DNA from: Paracoccaceae bacterium
Lineage (GTDB): Bacteria; Pseudomonadota; Alphaproteobacteria; Rhodobacterales; Rhodobacteraceae
Length of the DNA: 13,729 nucleotides
Assembly (NCBI GenBank): GCA_007134805.1
Contig: SLKB01000157.1
Coordinates: 1 to 13,729 of the forward strand
Reading direction: 5' to 3'
This document shows, piece by piece, positions 1 through 6,675 of the stretch (positions are counted from its first letter, which is position 1; each line of letters begins with the position of its first letter). The notes beneath the pieces are model-generated. The model searched no databases, had not been told where the DNA came from, and saw nothing but the letters and a program-made list of their open reading frames with translations. The position numbers and the translations under genes were made by a program.

Positions 1-400
1 CCGAGTAGTCGATGTCGTCAAGGCGCGGATCGTCGACCGTCCCCGTCACGCGATAGCCCCCGGCCGCAAGCCCGCCCGAGAAGCGGAACCCAGACCCGCC
101 CAGCTCGTAATCGCCCATCACAGCAGCGGAAGTGCTGCGCAATCTGGCTTCGATCGTGTTGCCGTCCAGCGTGACGTCCCGCGCGATGTGGCCGAGATAG
201 ATCGGCGTGCGCAGCCGGACATCATGCGGCACGCCGTGATCGGCGAAACTGATGCTTGGGCCAAGGTAGAGGCCCAGAGTGGAGAGCCCGCCCTCCAGCC
301 GGAGATCCTGCCCAAGGGCCGGGCTCCAACCGGCAAAACCCGCCACAAGAAGCACTGACGCGGCGTGCTTCGACAGCCACTTGGTTGACCATAGTTTCAC
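1..400 (-). CDS. Exported protein, probable outer-membrane beta-barrel (N-terminal part)
   Basis: The frame is open from a GTG at 400-398 to the window edge, giving 133 codons; the C-terminus lies outside. The GTG start is chosen because AGGAGAGG sits five bases upstream, and because residues 1-30 form a signal peptide: basic N-terminus (KLWSTKWLSKH), hydrophobic core (SVLLVAGFAG), then a cleavage-like PALG before Gln31. The mature part alternates polar and hydrophobic residues and is rich in Gly, with strand-like pieces such as GDYELGGSGFRFSGG and GGYRVTG. This recalls small proteobacterial outer-membrane barrel proteins in which a short 'FRxSGG' strand follows a 'DGN' turn. The likely site is therefore the outer membrane, but substrate and function are unknown. 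It diverges from the DUF2798 gene, and the roughly 200 bases between them must carry both promoters. The export signal is certain; the barrel family is inferred. Confidence 0.6.
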   Translation of the reverse strand, partial: MKLWSTKWLSKHAASVLLVAGFAGWSPALGQDLRLEGGLSTLGLYLGPSISFADHGVPHDVRLRTPIYLGHIARDVTLDGNTIEARLRSTSAAVMGDYELGGSGFRFSGGLAAGGYRVTGTVDDPRLDDIDYS

Positions 401-629
401 CGCACCTCTCCTTTCAAGCAACAGGGGCCGGGCGATCGCCAGAGGGGTTGGGTGGGCAAGCCGACCTCGAGGGACGTGAGTTCAAGGCATCGCAGGGTGA
501 GGTGAATTCAGGGTTAATGGCCGGCCGAAACATCGCGCCCGCCCGATTGTCGAGCGCCATTCAAACCGGTATGCGAAGGTGACAAAGCAGAGGTTTGTAA
601 TGAAACTGTGACTCGCGCACGGCGCCATC

Positions 630-812
630 ATGGGCACGATCATGGCGCTGATCATGTCGGGGTTCTTCACGCTCATGAATACCGGGTTTGATGATGGGTA
701 TTTCCTCAGGTGGTTCCTTGCCTGGATCGTGGCATGGGTGATTGCCTTACCGCTCGCGACTCTCATCGGACCAGTCGCGCGAAAATGGGCCGAGACACTG
801 ACCGGGAACTGA
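630..812 (+). CDS. Small DUF2798-family inner-membrane protein (possibly N-terminally truncated)
   Basis: This 60-residue protein has two membrane segments, about residues 3-16 (IMALIMSGFFTLMN) and 26-46 (WFLAWIVAWVIALPLATLIGP), ending in a basic ARKW tail. That pattern (SGFFTLxNTGF, then WxxAWxxAxPxAxxxGPxxRK) matches the DUF2798 family, whose function is unknown. ATG 630 has no recognisable ribosome-binding site. In the same frame upstream lies ATG AAA CTG TGA at 600-611, which does have an AGAGG ahead of it, and the codons between that stop and ATG 630 (LAHGAI) look like part of the family N-terminus. The gene may therefore carry a nonsense mutation at codon 4 with restart at 630, or it may use a tiny leader ORF. 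The 3' end overlaps the DUF3253 gene by 28 bases. Confidence 0.6.
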   Translation: MGTIMALIMSGFFTLMNTGFDDGYFLRWFLAWIVAWVIALPLATLIGPVARKWAETLTGN

Positions 813-1060
813 TCCGCACCGCCTTGCTCGAACTGGCCGACGCGCGCGGCAGCGTCAAGAGCTTTTGCCCCTCAGAGGCAGCGCGTCAGGTCGCATCCGA
901 CTGGCGCCCCATGATGCCGCTGGTCCGCCAGATCGCAGCCGAGTTGCAAGCTGACGGGCGCCTCGATGTACTGCAAAGGGGCATGGCGGTCTCTGCTCAG
1001 CGCGCACGTTGCCCGATCCGACTGCGCAAGGCATCTGGAAAACCGCCGCCACCGCCTTAG
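785..1060 (+). CDS. DUF3253-family protein
   Basis: The product has 91 residues. ATG 785 is chosen over the longer open frame from 710 because residues upstream of MGRDTDRELI are just the second frame of the DUF2798 gene. Residues 5-80 match DUF3253: an N-terminal helix (ELIRTALLELADARG), the CPSEAAR motif, a central DWRPMMPLVRQIAAEL helix, then GRLDVLQRGMAV and an RCPIRLRK end where the family usually has RGPIRL. The fold looks like a small winged-helix unit, but no activity is known. From memory, DUF3253 is often fused to or found beside DUF2256 in gene neighbourhoods with cryptochrome/photolyase genes; no DUF2256 cysteine motif is present here. It sits 29 bases before the SDR gene and looks co-transcribed with it. 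The C-terminus is a proline run. Confidence 0.75.
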   Translation: MGRDTDRELIRTALLELADARGSVKSFCPSEAARQVASDWRPMMPLVRQIAAELQADGRLDVLQRGMAVSAQRARCPIRLRKASGKPPPPP

Positions 1061-1089
1061 CTGCCTCTCGCTGCAACAAAGGGGGCAGA

Positions 1090-1755
1090 ATGCAACGAGC
1101 TTTGGTGATCGGCGCCTCGGGCGGCATTGGTAGCGCGCTGTCGGCATCGCTGGCCGCGCGCGGGTTCGAGGTCACTGGCCTCTCGCGCAGCGCGGACGGG
1201 CTGGATGTGACGGATGAGGCCTCGGTCGAACACCACCTTGGCGCGCTTGAGGGATCATTTCACCGCATCCTGATCGCAACCGGCGCGCTCGAGATCGGTG
1301 AACACGGCCCCGAAAAAGCCCTCAAGCATCTCAGTCGCACGGGCATGGAGGCGCAATTCGCCCTCAACACCATTGGCCCCGCGCTGGTGTTGAAACACGC
1401 CCAGCCCCTGATCCCGCGCGACGCACCCGCGGTTATCGCGACGCTCTCGGCGCGCGTGGGCTCGATCGGGGATAATCTCTACGGGGGCTGGCACAGCTAC
1501 CGCGCCAGCAAGGCCGCGCTCAACCAGATCATCCGCGGCGCTGCGATCGAACTCGGCCGCACGCACAAACACGCGATCTGCGTGGCGCTGCACCCGGGCA
1601 CAGTCGCCACGCCATTCACTGAGAAATACCTCGGTCGCCACCCTGCGGTCCCCCCTGAGGAAGCCGCTGGCAACCTTCTGTCGGTGATCGACCGGCTCAC
1701 CCCCGAGGAGAGCGGCGCCTTCTTCGACTGGGCAGGGAAGCCCGTGCCATGGTGA
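1090..1755 (+). CDS. SDR-family NAD(P)-dependent oxidoreductase, C-factor-like
   Basis: The product is a 221-residue short-chain dehydrogenase/reductase. ATG 1090 is preceded by AAAGGGGG and puts the dinucleotide-binding beta strand right at the N-terminus (MQRALVIGASGGIG, glycine motif at residues 8-14). Other SDR landmarks are a short beta-4 region (LIATGALE, about 61-68), catalytic-type Ser near residue 120 (ATLSARVGS), Tyr137 and Lys141 in YRASK, and the LHPGTVATPF loop at 167-176. The cytosolic enzyme should reduce or oxidise a carbonyl/hydroxyl with NAD(P)H; the substrate is unknown. Length and the LHPGTVxTPF loop fit the C-factor (CsgA-like) branch. The stop overlaps the photolyase start by seven bases, so the two are translationally coupled, which suggests a joint role. 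An upstream in-frame start at 1009 was discarded because it has no ribosome-binding site and overlaps the DUF3253 coding region. Confidence 0.88.
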   Translation: MQRALVIGASGGIGSALSASLAARGFEVTGLSRSADGLDVTDEASVEHHLGALEGSFHRILIATGALEIGEHGPEKALKHLSRTGMEAQFALNTIGPALVLKHAQPLIPRDAPAVIATLSARVGSIGDNLYGGWHSYRASKAALNQIIRGAAIELGRTHKHAICVALHPGTVATPFTEKYLGRHPAVPPEEAAGNLLSVIDRLTPEESGAFFDWAGKPVPW

Positions 1756-3275
1756 AGCTCGTCCTCGTGCTGGGCGATCAATTGTCGGACAACCTCAGCG
1801 CGCTTGAAGCGGCAGATCCCGAGCGCGATGTCGTGGTCATGGCCGAAGTGGCGCTTGAGGCCGAATACGTCCCCCACCACCCCAAGAAGATCGCCTTTCT
1901 CTTTACCGCGATGCGCAAGTTCGCAGCGTATCTGCGCGAGAAGGGCTGGCAGGTCGCCTACACGACGCTCGATGCCAGGGACAACGCGGGCAGCATCCCG
2001 GGCGAGTTGCTGCGCCGGGCCGAGGAATTCGGCGCGCGCGAGGTGATCGCGACAGAGCCCGGCGAATGGCGCCTGATCGAGGCGCTGCAAGACACGCCGC
2101 TGGATCTGAGCATGCTGCCGGATACCCGCTTCATCTGTACGCGCAGGGAATTCGAGGACTGGGCCCGCGGCCGCAAGGCGCTGCGGATGGAGTATTTCTA
2201 CCGTGAGATGCGCCGCAAGACGGGCCTTCTGATGGATGGCGACAAGCCGGTGGGTGGCAAATGGAATTATGACCATGAGAACCGCAAGCCCGCCGGCGCC
2301 GATCTGTTTCGCAAGGCCCCCCCACAGGCGCGCGGCGACGTGATCGTGGACGCAGTGCTCGATCTGGTCGAGGCGCGTTTCCCTGACAATTTCGGCACGC
2401 TGCGCCCGTTCCATTTCCAGACCGACCGCGCCGGCGCCCTGCGCGCGCTCGATCATTTCATCACCCACGCCCTGCCCGATTTCGGCTCCTATCAGGATGC
2501 GATGCTGGCGGGTGATCCCTATCTCTACCACGCGGTGATCGGGCTCTACATCAATGCAGGCCTGCTCGACCCGCTTGAGGTCTGCGAGAAGGCCGCGAAA
2601 GCCCATGACGAAGGAACGGCCCCCATCAACTCGGTCGAGGGGTTCATCCGCCAGATCCTCGGATGGCGCGAGTTCATGCGCGGGATCTATTTCCTCGAGG
2701 GCCCCGACTATGTGCGCCGCAATGCGCTGAACCACCAGCGCAAACTGCCCGCTTTCTACTGGGGGGGCGAGACGCGCATGGCGTGCCTGTCGCATGCCAT
2801 CGCCCAGACCCGCGATCTGGCATATGCGCATCACATTCAGCGGCTGATGGTCACGGGCAATTTCGCGCTTCTCGCCGGCATCAACCCGGCCGAGGTGCAT
2901 GAATGGTATCTCGCCGTCTATGCCGATGCCTATGAATGGGTTGAGGCGCCGAATGTGATCGGCATGTCGCAATTCGCTGATGGCGGCGTGGTCGGGTCGA
3001 AACCCTATGTCAGTTCGGGCGCCTATATCGACCGGATGTCGGATTATTGCGGCGATTGCCACTACAGGGTGAAGGACAAGACCGGCGAGAAAGCCTGTCC
3101 GTTCAACCTGCTCTACTGGAATTTCCTCATTCGCCACCGTGAGCGGTTCGAAGGCAACCCGCGCATGGCGCAGATGTATCGCACTTTCGACAGGATGCTG
3201 GAGGACCGCCGCGCGACAGTGCTGCGCGAGGGTGATGCGCTACTCGCGCGTCTGAGCGCGGGCGAGGTGATCTGA
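1749..3275 (+). CDS. cryB: Iron-sulfur bacterial cryptochrome/(6-4) photolyase (FeS-BCP, PhrB/CryB type)
   Basis: The product has 508 residues, the usual length for this family. The N-terminal part (about 3-225) is the photolyase-related alpha/beta domain, beginning LVLVLGDQLSDN with HHPKKIAFLFTAMR. The C-terminal part is the helical FAD-binding domain, with ILGWREFMRGIYF, TGNFALLAGI and the FADGGVVGSKPYVSSG stretch. Cys346, Cys434, Cys437 and Cys450 have exactly the 88/3/13 spacing of the four [4Fe-4S] ligands of Agrobacterium PhrB (350, 438, 441, 454). His361-His362 in YAHHIQRL line up with PhrB His365-His366, needed for (6-4) photoproduct repair. It is expected to bind FAD, an Fe-S cluster and a lumazine antenna, and to repair (6-4) lesions or signal blue light as Rhodobacter CryB does. 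It overlaps the SDR gene by seven bases. Repair versus signalling cannot be decided from sequence. The symbol cryB follows the Rhodobacter name. Confidence 0.95.
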   Translation: MVKLVLVLGDQLSDNLSALEAADPERDVVVMAEVALEAEYVPHHPKKIAFLFTAMRKFAAYLREKGWQVAYTTLDARDNAGSIPGELLRRAEEFGAREVIATEPGEWRLIEALQDTPLDLSMLPDTRFICTRREFEDWARGRKALRMEYFYREMRRKTGLLMDGDKPVGGKWNYDHENRKPAGADLFRKAPPQARGDVIVDAVLDLVEARFPDNFGTLRPFHFQTDRAGALRALDHFITHALPDFGSYQDAMLAGDPYLYHAVIGLYINAGLLDPLEVCEKAAKAHDEGTAPINSVEGFIRQILGWREFMRGIYFLEGPDYVRRNALNHQRKLPAFYWGGETRMACLSHAIAQTRDLAYAHHIQRLMVTGNFALLAGINPAEVHEWYLAVYADAYEWVEAPNVIGMSQFADGGVVGSKPYVSSGAYIDRMSDYCGDCHYRVKDKTGEKACPFNLLYWNFLIRHRERFEGNPRMAQMYRTFDRMLEDRRATVLREGDALLARLSAGEVI

Positions 3276-3335
3276 GCGCGCGCATGCCTGATCTTCGCCC
3301 TTGCCCCATCACGCGGGCTCGCCTATCCAAGACTC

Positions 3336-4436
3336 ATGGCGCCGCGCTACACGGAGATCCTGAAATCCCTGCCCGCATCTGTGCCCTTTGTTGGGCCAGA
3401 GGCACATATGCGCGCGCTCGGTGCGCCTTTTCGCGCCCGCCTCGGCGCAAATGAAAGTGGCTTTGGCCCGTCGCCCAAGGCGGTAGTAGCGATGCGCGAC
3501 ACTGCCCCCGAAGCTTGGCTCTACGGCGACTCAGAGTGCCACGATCTGCGCCTGGCGCTGGCCGAGTTCCATGAACTGGGCATCGAGAATATCTCGGTCG
3601 GCGAAGGGATCGACGGGCTTCTGGGCGTTCTCGTGCGGATGCTGGTCGCGCCCGGCGATCCGGTGGTGACCTCGGACGGCGCCTATCCGACCTTCAACTA
3701 CCACGTCACCGGCCATGGTGGTGTGCTCCACAAAGTGCCCTATCGTGACGACCATGAGGACCCCACGGCCCTGCTGGTCCGCGCCGAGGACGTGGGCGCC
3801 AAGCTTCTCTATTTCTGCAACCCCGACAATCCGATGGGCAGCTGGCACAGCGCCCGGATCGTCGAACGCATGATCGAGGCCGTCCCCGAGGGCACGCTCA
3901 TGGTGCTCGATGAGGCCTATATCGACGCCGCCCCGCCCGGGACCGCCCCGGCCATCGCCGCGGATGATCCGCGCGTGATCCGGCTGCGCACCTTCTCGAA
4001 GCTCTACGGGCTGGCCGGCCTGCGCGTGGGCTACGCGATCGGGGCCGCGCCGCTCATCGCGAAGTTCGACCGAGTGCGAAACCATTTCGGGGTCGGTCGC
4101 CTCGCGCAGGCGGGCGCGCTTGCCGGGCTCCGGGATCAGGACTGGCTCACACATGTGCAGGCCGAACTGAGCGCTGCGCGCGCGCGGCTCGGGCAGATCG
4201 CACTCAGCCACGGCCTGCATCCGCTGCCCTCGGCCACCAATTTCGTGACCATCGATTGCGGGCGAGATGGGGCGTATGCGCGCCGCATCGTCGAGGCGAT
4301 GATGGCGCGCGGAGTTTTCATCCGTATGCCGTTTGTCGCCCCGCATGACCGCTGCATCCGCGTCTCAGCCGGCCCAGCCCAAGAGCTGGACGTGTTCGAG
4401 GAAACCCTGGGCCCGGTGCTGGACGCCCTGCGATGA
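3336..4436 (+). CDS. PLP-dependent class I/II aminotransferase, HisC-like
   Basis: The product is a 366-residue fold-type I aminotransferase. Landmarks in order are the substrate-side LGANESGFGPSP (about 37-47), NPDNPMG at 162-168, VLDEAY with PLP-pyridine Asp192, the Schiff-base lysine Lys222 in TFSKLYGLAGLRVGY, and CIRVSAG near the C-terminus carrying the carboxylate-binding Arg. The ANES/SKLYGLAGLRVGY pattern places it with histidinol-phosphate aminotransferases and related enzymes. No his genes are nearby, so the real substrate is open (an aromatic or imidazole amino acid, or another primary amine). It shares the ATGA start/stop overlap with the DUF985 gene and lies 60 bases after cryB, so it could belong to the same transcript. 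The ATG at 3336 lacks a strong Shine-Dalgarno sequence; an internal ATG at 3408 is possible but would drop residues that look alignable. Confidence 0.85.
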   Translation: MAPRYTEILKSLPASVPFVGPEAHMRALGAPFRARLGANESGFGPSPKAVVAMRDTAPEAWLYGDSECHDLRLALAEFHELGIENISVGEGIDGLLGVLVRMLVAPGDPVVTSDGAYPTFNYHVTGHGGVLHKVPYRDDHEDPTALLVRAEDVGAKLLYFCNPDNPMGSWHSARIVERMIEAVPEGTLMVLDEAYIDAAPPGTAPAIAADDPRVIRLRTFSKLYGLAGLRVGYAIGAAPLIAKFDRVRNHFGVGRLAQAGALAGLRDQDWLTHVQAELSAARARLGQIALSHGLHPLPSATNFVTIDCGRDGAYARRIVEAMMARGVFIRMPFVAPHDRCIRVSAGPAQELDVFEETLGPVLDALR

Positions 4437-4882
4437 CACCTCGCCTGAAGGCCGAAGAAGTCATTGCCCGCCTGCAGCTTGCGCCCCATCCCGAGGGCGG
4501 GTGGTATCGCGAAACATGGGCAGCCCCGGCGCGAGATGGCGCGCGGCCGTCCGGCACGGCTATCCTTTTTCTGCTCGCGCATGATGAGCGCAGCCATTGG
4601 CACCGGGTCGACGCAACCGAGATCTGGCATTTCCATGCGGGCGCACCGCTTGAGTTGTGGATCGCACCCGATGCGGACGGCCCCGCCCGGCGCACCCTGC
4701 TCGGCAACGATCTTGGCGCTGGCGCGAAGGTGCAGGGCATTGTCCCGCCAAACCATTGGCAGGCGGCGCAAAGCCGGGGCGACTGGTCGCTGGTTGGCTG
4801 CACCGTCTCGCCCGGGTTCCGCTTCGAGGGTTTCGAGCTTGCGCCCACAGGCTTCGACATTCCCCGCGCGGGTGAGGCTTGA
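4433..4882 (+). CDS. DUF985 (cupin_5) family protein
   Basis: The product has 149 residues and matches the DUF985/cupin_5 family along its length: HPEGGWYRETW at residues 19-29, GTAILFLLA at 41-49, SHWHRVDATEIWHF at 54-67, then a beta-rich run to CTVSPGFRFEGFEL. The cupin metal-site type residues His55, His57, Glu63 and His68 are visible in the middle. Members are small single-domain cupins of the cytosol; no reaction is established, although some are proposed sugar-binding or epimerase-like proteins. The start overlaps the aminotransferase stop as ATGA, so translation is coupled and the two probably act together. The stop codon lies in the loop of a short GAGGC/GCCTC hairpin (4874-4888). Confidence 0.85.
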   Translation: MTPRLKAEEVIARLQLAPHPEGGWYRETWAAPARDGARPSGTAILFLLAHDERSHWHRVDATEIWHFHAGAPLELWIAPDADGPARRTLLGNDLGAGAKVQGIVPPNHWQAAQSRGDWSLVGCTVSPGFRFEGFELAPTGFDIPRAGEA

Positions 4883-5115
4883 CGCCTCGGCCGTGTGGCC
4901 GTAAACGACGCGAAGCTTGCTGCCGGGATTCGGCCTGCGGGAACGTATTCTTGTGGATCTGCCTTCGCGCTTCGACAGGGCGGCCACCACAGGACATAGA
5001 TGACAAGCGCGAGCGATCTCTGACGGGCACCGCGGTGGACCCGGGCGAAGACCAGAGCTCTCGATCGGCACAACATGCGTGGTCAAACCGCGCTCAGTGA
5101 TAAGGATGACACGCG
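4883..5115. other. Intergenic leader region before rplS
   Basis: No gene is supported in these 233 bases. A TTG-started open frame at 4879-5100 gives a Cys/Arg-rich peptide with no recognisable pattern and is taken as noise. Two short hairpins overlap the left end: GAGGC/GCCTC at 4874-4888 and CGGCC/GGCCG at 4888-4901. Neither has a T-run, so neither is a convincing terminator for the upstream genes. The promoter of the ribosomal operon should be here, but no -35/-10 pair with proper spacing was found. The right end carries an AAGGATGA Shine-Dalgarno sequence for rplS at about 5101-5108. Confidence 0.4.
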
Positions 5116-5496
5116 ATGAACCTGATCGCACAACTGGAAGCCGAGCAGATCGCCGAGCTTGGCAAGGATATTCCCGATTTCAAGGCAGGCGACACGATTC
5201 GTGTTGGCTACAAGGTGACCGAGGGCACACGGTCGCGCGTGCAGAACTTCGAAGGCGTCTGCATCGCGCGCAAGGGCGGCAGCGGGATCGCTGCGTCCTT
5301 TACGGTGCGCAAGATTTCCTTCGGTGAGGGCGTCGAGCGCGTCTTTCCCCTCTATTCGACCAATATCGACAGCATCGCCGTGGTGCGTCGTGGCCGTGTC
5401 CGCCGTGCGAAGCTCTACTATCTGCGCGACCGTCGCGGCAAATCGGCCCGCATCGTCGAGAAGACAAACTACCGTCCGCTGGACGCCGACGCCTGA
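5116..5496 (+). CDS. rplS: 50S ribosomal protein L19
   Basis: The 126-residue product is L19 of the large ribosomal subunit, located at the interface with the 30S subunit. Recognisable blocks are [20 protein letters not shown] near residues 19-38, [17 protein letters not shown], the [20 protein letters not shown] block, and the basic [20 protein letters not shown] followed by KSARI. It is slightly longer than E. coli L19 (115 residues), with an extended acidic C-terminus (PLDADA). An AAGGA lies about ten bases before ATG 5116. It is followed 11 bases later by rpmE, forming a two-gene ribosomal operon; rimM and trmD, which often precede rplS in other bacteria, are not adjacent here. Confidence 0.98.
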   Translation: MNLIAQLEAEQIAELGKDIPDFKAGDTIRVGYKVTEGTRSRVQNFEGVCIARKGGSGIAASFTVRKISFGEGVERVFPLYSTNIDSIAVVRRGRVRRAKLYYLRDRRGKSARIVEKTNYRPLDADA

Positions 5497-5507
5497 GGAG
5501 AGCGACC

Positions 5508-5729
5508 ATGAAATCCGACGCACATCCCGACTACCACCTGATCAATGTCAAACTGACCGATGGGACCATCGTGCAGATGAAATCGACCTGGGGCGCCGAG
5601 GGCGACACGCTCTCGCTCGATATCGATCCCAGCGTGCACCCGGCCTGGACGGGCGGCACCGGGCGCCTGATGGATACCGGCGGCCGCGTGTCGAAATTCA
5701 AGAACAAATACGCCGGCCTCGGGTTCTGA
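5508..5729 (+). CDS. rpmE: 50S ribosomal protein L31
   Basis: The 73-residue product is L31, a bridge protein of the large subunit. Diagnostic parts are the [20 protein letters not shown] start, [22 protein letters not shown], and the [17 protein letters not shown] end. It contains no cysteine, so it is the zinc-independent (C-minus) form normal for alphaproteobacteria, not a zinc-starvation paralogue by itself. A GAGGAGAG ribosome-binding site precedes ATG 5508, just after the rplS stop. An intrinsic terminator follows 24 bases after the stop. Confidence 0.98.
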   Translation: MKSDAHPDYHLINVKLTDGTIVQMKSTWGAEGDTLSLDIDPSVHPAWTGGTGRLMDTGGRVSKFKNKYAGLGF

Positions 5730-5753
5730 GACTTGCCCCATCGCTATGAATTC

Positions 5754-5778
5754 GGGCGCCTTTTCAGGCGCCCTTTTC
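5754..5778 (+). terminator. Intrinsic terminator of rplS-rpmE
   Basis: GGGCGCC (5754-5760), a six-base loop TTTTCA, the exact complement GGCGCCC (5767-5773), then TTTTC form a textbook Rho-independent terminator 24 bases after the rpmE stop. Confidence 0.9.
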
Positions 5779-5791
5779 ATGACCGGGCAAA

Positions 5792-5817
5792 GCGCCGAGA
5801 CCGGCTTGTCTCGGCGC
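5792..5817. terminator. Second perfect hairpin between rpmE and mipZ
   Basis: GCGCCGAGAC (5792-5801) pairs perfectly with GTCTCGGCGC (5808-5817) across the six-base loop CGGCTT. No T-run follows (GGTCTTC), so it is a weak terminator candidate. It could instead be a backup terminator, an RNA-stabilising stem or a protein-binding palindrome in front of mipZ. Confidence 0.55.
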
Positions 5818-5864
5818 GGTCTTCAGCCTAGACCAACCGCATGGGCAGGCTCCCGGGGGCAGGA

Positions 5865-6674
5865 ATGGCGCATATCATCGTGGTCGGAAACGAGAAGGGC
5901 GGGTCGGGGAAATCGACCGTCTCGATGCATGTCTCGGTCGCGCTCGCGCGGATGGGGCTGCGGGTTGGCGCAATGGATCTCGACGTGCGGCAATTGAGTT
6001 TCGGGCGCTACATCGAGAACCGGGCCGCGTTCATGGCGCGCGAGGGTGCAGACCTGCCCTTGCCGCGCTACCTACCCCTGCCGGACCCTGCACTGTTCGA
6101 TCTGCCCGAAGGCCCACATCTGCACGATGCGCGCATGACCCATGCGCTTGAAGCACTGACGCCCGAGAGTGATTTCATCGTCATCGACTGTCCGGGCTCG
6201 TATACGCGGCTCAGCCAATATGCCCATTCGATCGCCGACACGCTGATCACCCCTATCAATGACAGTTTCATCGATTTCGACCTGCTGGCGCGGACAGACC
6301 CGGATACGGGCGAAGTGCTCTCGCCCTCGATCTATTCCGAGATGGTATGGAAAGCCCGCCAGACCCGGGCAGAGGCAGGGCTGCGGCCGCTCAACTGGGT
6401 GGTGCTGCGCAATCGGATGGGCACGACCGCGATGCACAACAAGCGCAAGGTGGGCGACGCGCTCGAGGCGCTGGCGCGGCGCATCGGGTTTCGCCTCGCG
6501 CCCGGGTTCAGCGAGCGGGTGATCTTTCGCGAGCTGTTCCCCAAAGGCCTCACCCTGCTCGATCTGCGCGATCTGGGCACCGAGTCGCTCAGCATGTCGA
6601 ACATCGCCGCCCGACAGGAGCTGCGCGAGCTGCTGCAGGCGCTCGAACTGCCCGAACTGACGGTTCAGGTCTGA
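5865..6674 (+). CDS. mipZ: Division-plane positioning ATPase MipZ
   Basis: The 269-residue product is a ParA/MinD-type ATPase, close in length to Caulobacter MipZ. It starts MAHIIVVGNEKGGSGKST, with the deviant Walker A at residues 11-18 (signature Lys11, Lys16). MDLDVRQ (37-43) and VIDCPGS (Asp108) are the switch regions, and the family-typical SFGRYIENR, LITPINDSFIDFDLL and NWVVLRNRM follow. The enzyme binds the ParB-parS complex at the poles, forms a gradient over the nucleoid and blocks FtsZ assembly away from midcell. ATG 5865 is chosen over ATG 5841 because it gives the canonical N-terminus and has GGGGGCAGGA directly ahead. It has its own 47-base gap after the hairpin at 5792-5817. Its stop codon is one base from that of the opposing TRAP gene. 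Confidence 0.93.
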   Translation: MAHIIVVGNEKGGSGKSTVSMHVSVALARMGLRVGAMDLDVRQLSFGRYIENRAAFMAREGADLPLPRYLPLPDPALFDLPEGPHLHDARMTHALEALTPESDFIVIDCPGSYTRLSQYAHSIADTLITPINDSFIDFDLLARTDPDTGEVLSPSIYSEMVWKARQTRAEAGLRPLNWVVLRNRMGTTAMHNKRKVGDALEALARRIGFRLAPGFSERVIFRELFPKGLTLLDLRDLGTESLSMSNIAARQELRELLQALELPELTVQV

Positions 6675-6675
6675 C

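Noticed and set aside
519..526. GGCCGGCC palindrome in the left intergenic region as an operator
   Set aside because: An eight-base GC palindrome is expected by chance in DNA of this composition, and no flanking symmetry supports it.
1497..3137. 546-codon minus-strand open frame opposite the SDR and cryB genes
   Set aside because: It is antisense to a photolyase with all family motifs and cofactor cysteines; long antisense frames are common in high-GC DNA, and the peptide has no recognisable domain.
4874..4901. Short hairpins around the DUF985 stop as a terminator
   Set aside because: The stems are only five base pairs each and no T-run follows.
4879..5100. 73-residue plus-strand frame before rplS
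   Set aside because: It has a TTG start without a ribosome-binding site and a composition unlike the neighbours; it is better read as the untranslated leader of rplS.
3531..5131. Several minus-strand frames opposite the aminotransferase, cupin and rplS leader
   Set aside because: They overlap well-supported genes, have Arg-rich composition typical of noise, and show no family pattern.
5508..5729. L31 without cysteines as a zinc-starvation paralogue
   Set aside because: It sits in the normal ribosomal operon after rplS and matches the standard alphaproteobacterial L31; nothing suggests a Zur-controlled copy.
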